Source: an uncultured bacterium
GTDB taxonomy: Bacteria; Bacillota; Clostridia; Lachnospirales; Lachnospiraceae
Length of the DNA stretch: 64,000 nucleotides
NCBI GenBank assembly: GCA_947381965.1
Contig: CANCXX010000024.1
Location: 1-64,000 of the forward strand
Direction: 5' to 3'
Every line of letters starts with the position of its first letter. Positions within the stretch are counted from its first letter, which is position 1. Below, in pieces: positions 61,190-64,000 of the stretch. Under the pieces are notes generated by a model. That model saw only the letters and a list, made by a program, of their open reading frames with translations, ran no database searches and was not told the origin of the DNA. The translations under genes were made by a program, and so were the position numbers.

Positions 61190-61717
61190 ATGGCTTCTGT
61201 TTTATCTAATATTTCTAACATTATTATACCGGTTCTTATTTTTTATATTATTGCTTATGGCGTGGTGAGCAGGACAAATGTATATGAGGACTTTGTAAAA
61301 GGGGCAAAGGAAGGGCTGAAAACAGTAGTAGGGATTATGCCTACTCTTGTGGCCCTTATGACGGCGGTGGGAATTTTGCGGGCATCAGGATTTTTGGATT
61401 TTCTGGGAAAGCTGGTGCGGCCGGTCAGTGAAAAGGCAGGATTTCCAGCAGAGCTTGTTCCTCTGGCCTTTATTAAAATGTTTTCCTCCTCGGCGGCTAC
61501 AGGTCTGGTGCTGGATATCTTTAAAAATTTTGGAACGGATTCAACAGTGGGACTTATCACTTCTATTATGATGAGCTGTACAGAGACGATTTTTTATACC
61601 ATGAGCATATATTTTCTGGCGGCAAAGGTTACAAAGACCAGATATACCCTTACAGGAGCGTTGTTATCTACGGCGGCAGGGATTGTGGCCAGCGTGGTTC
61701 TGGCTGGGATGATGTAA
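61190..61717 (+). CDS. spmB: spore maturation protein SpmB
   Basis: This 175-residue membrane protein has the nucleoside-transporter-gate domain: FVKGAKEGLKTVVGIMPTLVALM, MFSSSAATGLVLDIF and IMMSCTETIFYTMSIYF. SpmA and SpmB are needed for full spore core dehydration in Bacillus and Clostridium. Here spmA, its usual neighbour, is absent on both sides. The Shine-Dalgarno before the ATG is weak (GCGGGA). Confidence 0.92.
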   Translation: MASVLSNISNIIIPVLIFYIIAYGVVSRTNVYEDFVKGAKEGLKTVVGIMPTLVALMTAVGILRASGFLDFLGKLVRPVSEKAGFPAELVPLAFIKMFSSSAATGLVLDIFKNFGTDSTVGLITSIMMSCTETIFYTMSIYFLAAKVTKTRYTLTGALLSTAAGIVASVVLAGMM

Positions 61718-61805
61718 CATTGTATGAGTGAACATACTTTACGCCTTTGGAATAAGTCCCTATAAATCAAAGAAAATAATTTTTGTAAGGTGGATAATTT
61801 AGGAT

Positions 61806-62039
61806 GTGTGTAACAATAAGGCAGAACTTCAAGGCACGGATTGTATTATTCTGGAACTTAAAGTGGATCATACACCAGAGGAGGCAATTGCGCAGATAAA
61901 GGAAAAGAAATATGAACTGTGCTTTTCGCAAAAAGTTGGAGAGCGGAAACGATATACGGGAAGAGTTTTGCTGGTTGGAATTGGTTATGATAAGAAAAGT
62001 CAAAAACATCATTACAGAATAGAGGTCCTGGGACCCTGA
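61806..62039 (+). pseudogene. C-terminal remnant of a DUF1703 PD-(D/E)XK nuclease-type gene
   Basis: The 77-codon frame reads GTDCIILELKVDHTPEEAIAQ and KYTGR-like VLLVGIGYDKKSQKH, the C-terminal nuclease part of AAA-ATPase-like/DUF1703 proteins (about 550 residues when whole). The ELK of the nuclease core remains but the ATPase part is missing. No ribosome site precedes it. I read it as a decayed copy of a gene family that is highly repeated in gut clostridia. Confidence 0.65.
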
Positions 62040-62068
62040 AGCTGGGAAACAGATAGTTTTAAAAAGTG

Positions 62069-62121
62069 TTGCTTATTGCATAAGACTGTGGTAGTATATG
62101 AATATACTACTGCGGTCTTAT
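62069..62121 (+). promoter_or_regulatory. promoter with long dyad before the second blaI
   Basis: TTGCTT (62069-62074), 17 bp and TAGTAT (62092-62097) form a modest promoter embedded in a 20-bp inverted repeat (62080-62099 and 62102-62121). Seventeen of 20 positions match and the rest allow G-U pairs. The centre GTAGTATAT-GA-ATATACTAC is BlaI-like. A T-run after the right arm means it could also end transcription. Confidence 0.65.
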
Positions 62122-62165
62122 TTTGATAAAAAATGCGGAACTTGATTAAGGAAGGAATGGTGCTC

Positions 62166-62537
62166 ATGGAGATTAAACTTTTTGATTCGGAATTGAAGGT
62201 GATGGATGTGCTATGGCGTGAAGGGGATTCTACAGCAAAGCATATAGCGGCAGTTTTAAGCGAAGAGGTAGGATGGAATGTAAACACTACATATACACTG
62301 ATTAAGCGATGTATAAAAAAAGGCGCAATCAGGCGGTCAGAGCCCAATTTTATGTGTCATGCGCTGATACCTAAAGAAGAGGTGCAGGAGGCTGAAACCA
62401 ATGAGCTGATTAATAAGGTGTATGATGGTTCTGTGGATAAGCTGTTTTCAGCTCTCCTTGGCAGAAAAAAACTTTCCGCCGGACAAATTGAGAAATTAAA
62501 GCAGATTGTAGGAAGTCTGGAGGAGGACGGTTATTAG
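62166..62537 (+). CDS. second BlaI/MecI-type repressor
   Basis: The 123-residue winged-helix protein starts MEIKLFDSELKVMDVLW and has the recognition region NVNTTYTLIKRCIKKGAI near 40-57. It is related to but clearly distinct from the first BlaI in this window. The ATG at 62166 follows AAGGAATGG; an in-frame ATG at 62157 overlaps this site. It is followed 49 nt later by a second M56 peptidase gene. Confidence 0.92.
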   Translation: MEIKLFDSELKVMDVLWREGDSTAKHIAAVLSEEVGWNVNTTYTLIKRCIKKGAIRRSEPNFMCHALIPKEEVQEAETNELINKVYDGSVDKLFSALLGRKKLSAGQIEKLKQIVGSLEEDGY

Positions 62538-62586
62538 AGCGGTATAGGCTTTAAGGAAGAAATTTAAAGCGGAAGGGAGAAGTTTT

Positions 62587-64000
62587 ATGCTATTACAGAA
62601 AAGTATTCAGGGGGCAGTTATTATTTTGGTAATTATTGTGATACGTGCGCTGTTTATTAATAAACTGCCAAAGAGGACATTTGTAATCTTATGGGTAGTG
62701 GCGGTTTTTTGCCTGCTGTTCCCCTTTCCCCTGAAATCAAGAATAAGTGTGTACACCCTTGCGGAGAAAAAAGGAATTTCATCTTCCAAATGGGGAATGG
62801 AAAAAAAGACAGAGTATGTATCTGTTAAAAGTGGAGATGGACAAAAAGAAAGGGCAGGCACAGAGGGAGAATGGCAGGGGGAAGCTGCCCTGTCCGTGCA
62901 AGGGGGTCAGGATGGAAGCAGACGGGAAGGTTTGGGGAAAACGCAGAAAGAGATGCAGCAGAAATTTCCGCAGACGGCTGTGTGGACGCTGCTTTATCTG
63001 TCAGGCGCAATTTTATGCGCCGGGTACTTTGGCATCGTTTATTTTAGATGCTGCAGGGAGTTTTCCACCTCGCTGCCTGTTGACAATGAGGCTGTCAGTC
63101 AATGGCTGAAGGCTCATGCTTTAAAGAGAAAAATTGCGATACGGCAGCTGGACAGTATTAAGGCGCCTCTGACCTATGGGATTTTTTCGCCGGTTATTTT
63201 GCTGCCTAAGAATATAAAGTGGGAATCCGGCAGGAAGGTGACAGAAGAATCAGAGGAAGAAAAAGGGATTTCCGGCAGGCATCCGGATTTCATTCCACAA
63301 GAGCTGCGATTGTGCCTTGAGCATGAATTTGTACACATAAAGTGTCTGGATGGGGTTACAAAACTAATACTGACTGCTGCTTTATGCCTGCACTGGTTTA
63401 ACCCGCTGGTCTGGGTGATGTATATATTTGCCAATAGGGATTTGGAGCTGTCCTGTGACGAAATGGTAGTTAGGACCTTGGGGGAGCATGTGAAGTCTGA
63501 CTATGCAAGAACATTAATCCGCATGGAAGAAACTAAAAGCGGTCTTATTCCCCTTGGCAGCAATTTCAGCAAAAATGCAATAGAAGAAAGGATTACGGCG
63601 GTAATGAAGGTAAAGAAGTTTACCTTGCTTACCGCAGGGGCAGCAGTGATTCTGGTGGTTTTGGTGACTTTGACTTTTGCTACCTCGGCGGCAGAAAAAA
63701 AGGATACGGACATAGAATGCGTGAAGGAATTGCTGGGGGAGGATTACACACAGGAAGAGGCCGGGATGCTGGCAAAGTTATGGTTTGAAGATTATGAAGA
63801 TATGACAGTTAATGAATTCCACGAAAAGGCATGGGCTTTTACTGATTCGCCGGAATATCATGAGCTGGTGGAGCGGTTTTCAAACACAGCGATGGAGTAC
63901 GGACAGCAGGTGGAAAAGGGAGAAGACGGTAATGCGTTCTGGCAGTATTTTTATTATGTGTATGAACCTCTGAACGCAGACAGGTGGAAGATAAGAGAGT
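62587..64000 (+). CDS. second BlaR1-like M56 metallopeptidase (runs past window end)
   Basis: The frame is open from ATG 62587 (after GGAAGGGAG) to the window edge, 471 codons so far. Two N-terminal membrane helices are followed by a long hydrophilic, Gly/Gln/Lys-rich insert (about 65-130), a third helix near 137-157, the zinc motif CLEHEFVHIKC near 244, LELSCDEMVV near 285 and a fourth helix near 343. The sensor domain begins after that and is incomplete. It pairs with the second BlaI. Confidence 0.88.
   Translation, partial: MLLQKSIQGAVIILVIIVIRALFINKLPKRTFVILWVVAVFCLLFPFPLKSRISVYTLAEKKGISSSKWGMEKKTEYVSVKSGDGQKERAGTEGEWQGEAALSVQGGQDGSRREGLGKTQKEMQQKFPQTAVWTLLYLSGAILCAGYFGIVYFRCCREFSTSLPVDNEAVSQWLKAHALKRKIAIRQLDSIKAPLTYGIFSPVILLPKNIKWESGRKVTEESEEEKGISGRHPDFIPQELRLCLEHEFVHIKCLDGVTKLILTAALCLHWFNPLVWVMYIFANRDLELSCDEMVVRTLGEHVKSDYARTLIRMEETKSGLIPLGSNFSKNAIEERITAVMKVKKFTLLTAGAAVILVVLVTLTFATSAAEKKDTDIECVKELLGEDYTQEEAGMLAKLWFEDYEDMTVNEFHEKAWAFTDSPEYHELVERFSNTAMEYGQQVEKGEDGNAFWQYFYYVYEPLNADRWKIRE

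Overview
The window reads as a chromosomal segment of an anaerobic, spore-forming, low-to-mid GC Gram-positive of the Clostridia, most likely a gut Lachnospiraceae. The reasons are strong AGGAGG ribosome binding sites, sporulation genes (yabP, yabQ, spoIIE, spmB), the conserved Firmicutes block hup-rqcP-yabP-yabQ-divIC-spoIIE-tilS-hpt-ftsH, type-2 GalT, a minimal SufC-SufB pair, and many glycoside hydrolases and sugar-transport genes. No phage, plasmid, CRISPR or intact transposase gene is visible. Mobile-type DNA is limited to one MITE-like foldback and two remnants of nuclease-type genes.

Layout: 1-7.3 kb is the housekeeping/sporulation block, in which SpoIIE lacks its membrane domain. A candidate small RNA follows ftsH. 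7.7-18.9 kb holds two GH13 alpha-glucan enzymes around a secreted His/Cys-rich protein (minus strand), an SDR dehydrogenase, a MoxR-DUF58-transglutaminase operon and a minus-strand lipoprotein. 19-20.5 kb (minus) carries rsgA, a possible 48-codon leader ORF, and a compact 29-codon gene with its own promoter, Shine-Dalgarno and terminator. 20.6-22.9 kb is a purine operon: a ZTP (pfl) riboswitch controls a PurO-type IMP cyclohydrolase and a stand-alone AICAR transformylase, with a tandem 101-103 bp repeat between them. 23-30 kb has a Cu/Zn superoxide dismutase, a DegV protein, a SufC-SufB Fe-S assembly pair and a heterodimeric ABC exporter.

30-37.3 kb is a carbohydrate-responsive unit: YesM-type kinase, AraC-type response regulator, two permeases and a lipoprotein binding protein. 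37.4-43 kb holds a methyltransferase, a divergent Crp/Fnr regulator and MATE exporter, and a large lipoprotein with Ca-binding-like motifs. 43.1-51 kb has a YicI-type alpha-xylosidase, a GH3 beta-glucosidase, a CPBP protease, a CE2-like esterase and a VanW protein. Together with the ABC importer the enzymes fit use of xyloglucan-type oligosaccharides (inference). 51.1-54 kb and 62-64 kb are two BlaI/BlaR1-type regulator/M56 peptidase pairs, each preceded by a dyad over its promoter; the second runs off the window. 54-61.7 kb has tRNA-Gly and tRNA-Phe (minus), the MITE, a lipoprotein, an AraC-galK-galT galactose operon, a B12-binding radical SAM protein and spmB.

The most unusual signal is a repeat family found inside both the purine and galactose operons. 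The unit is 101-103 bp and begins GCGGAACTGGAA. One predicted stem has changed sequence between the two loci while keeping its pairing, which suggests a structured element under selection.
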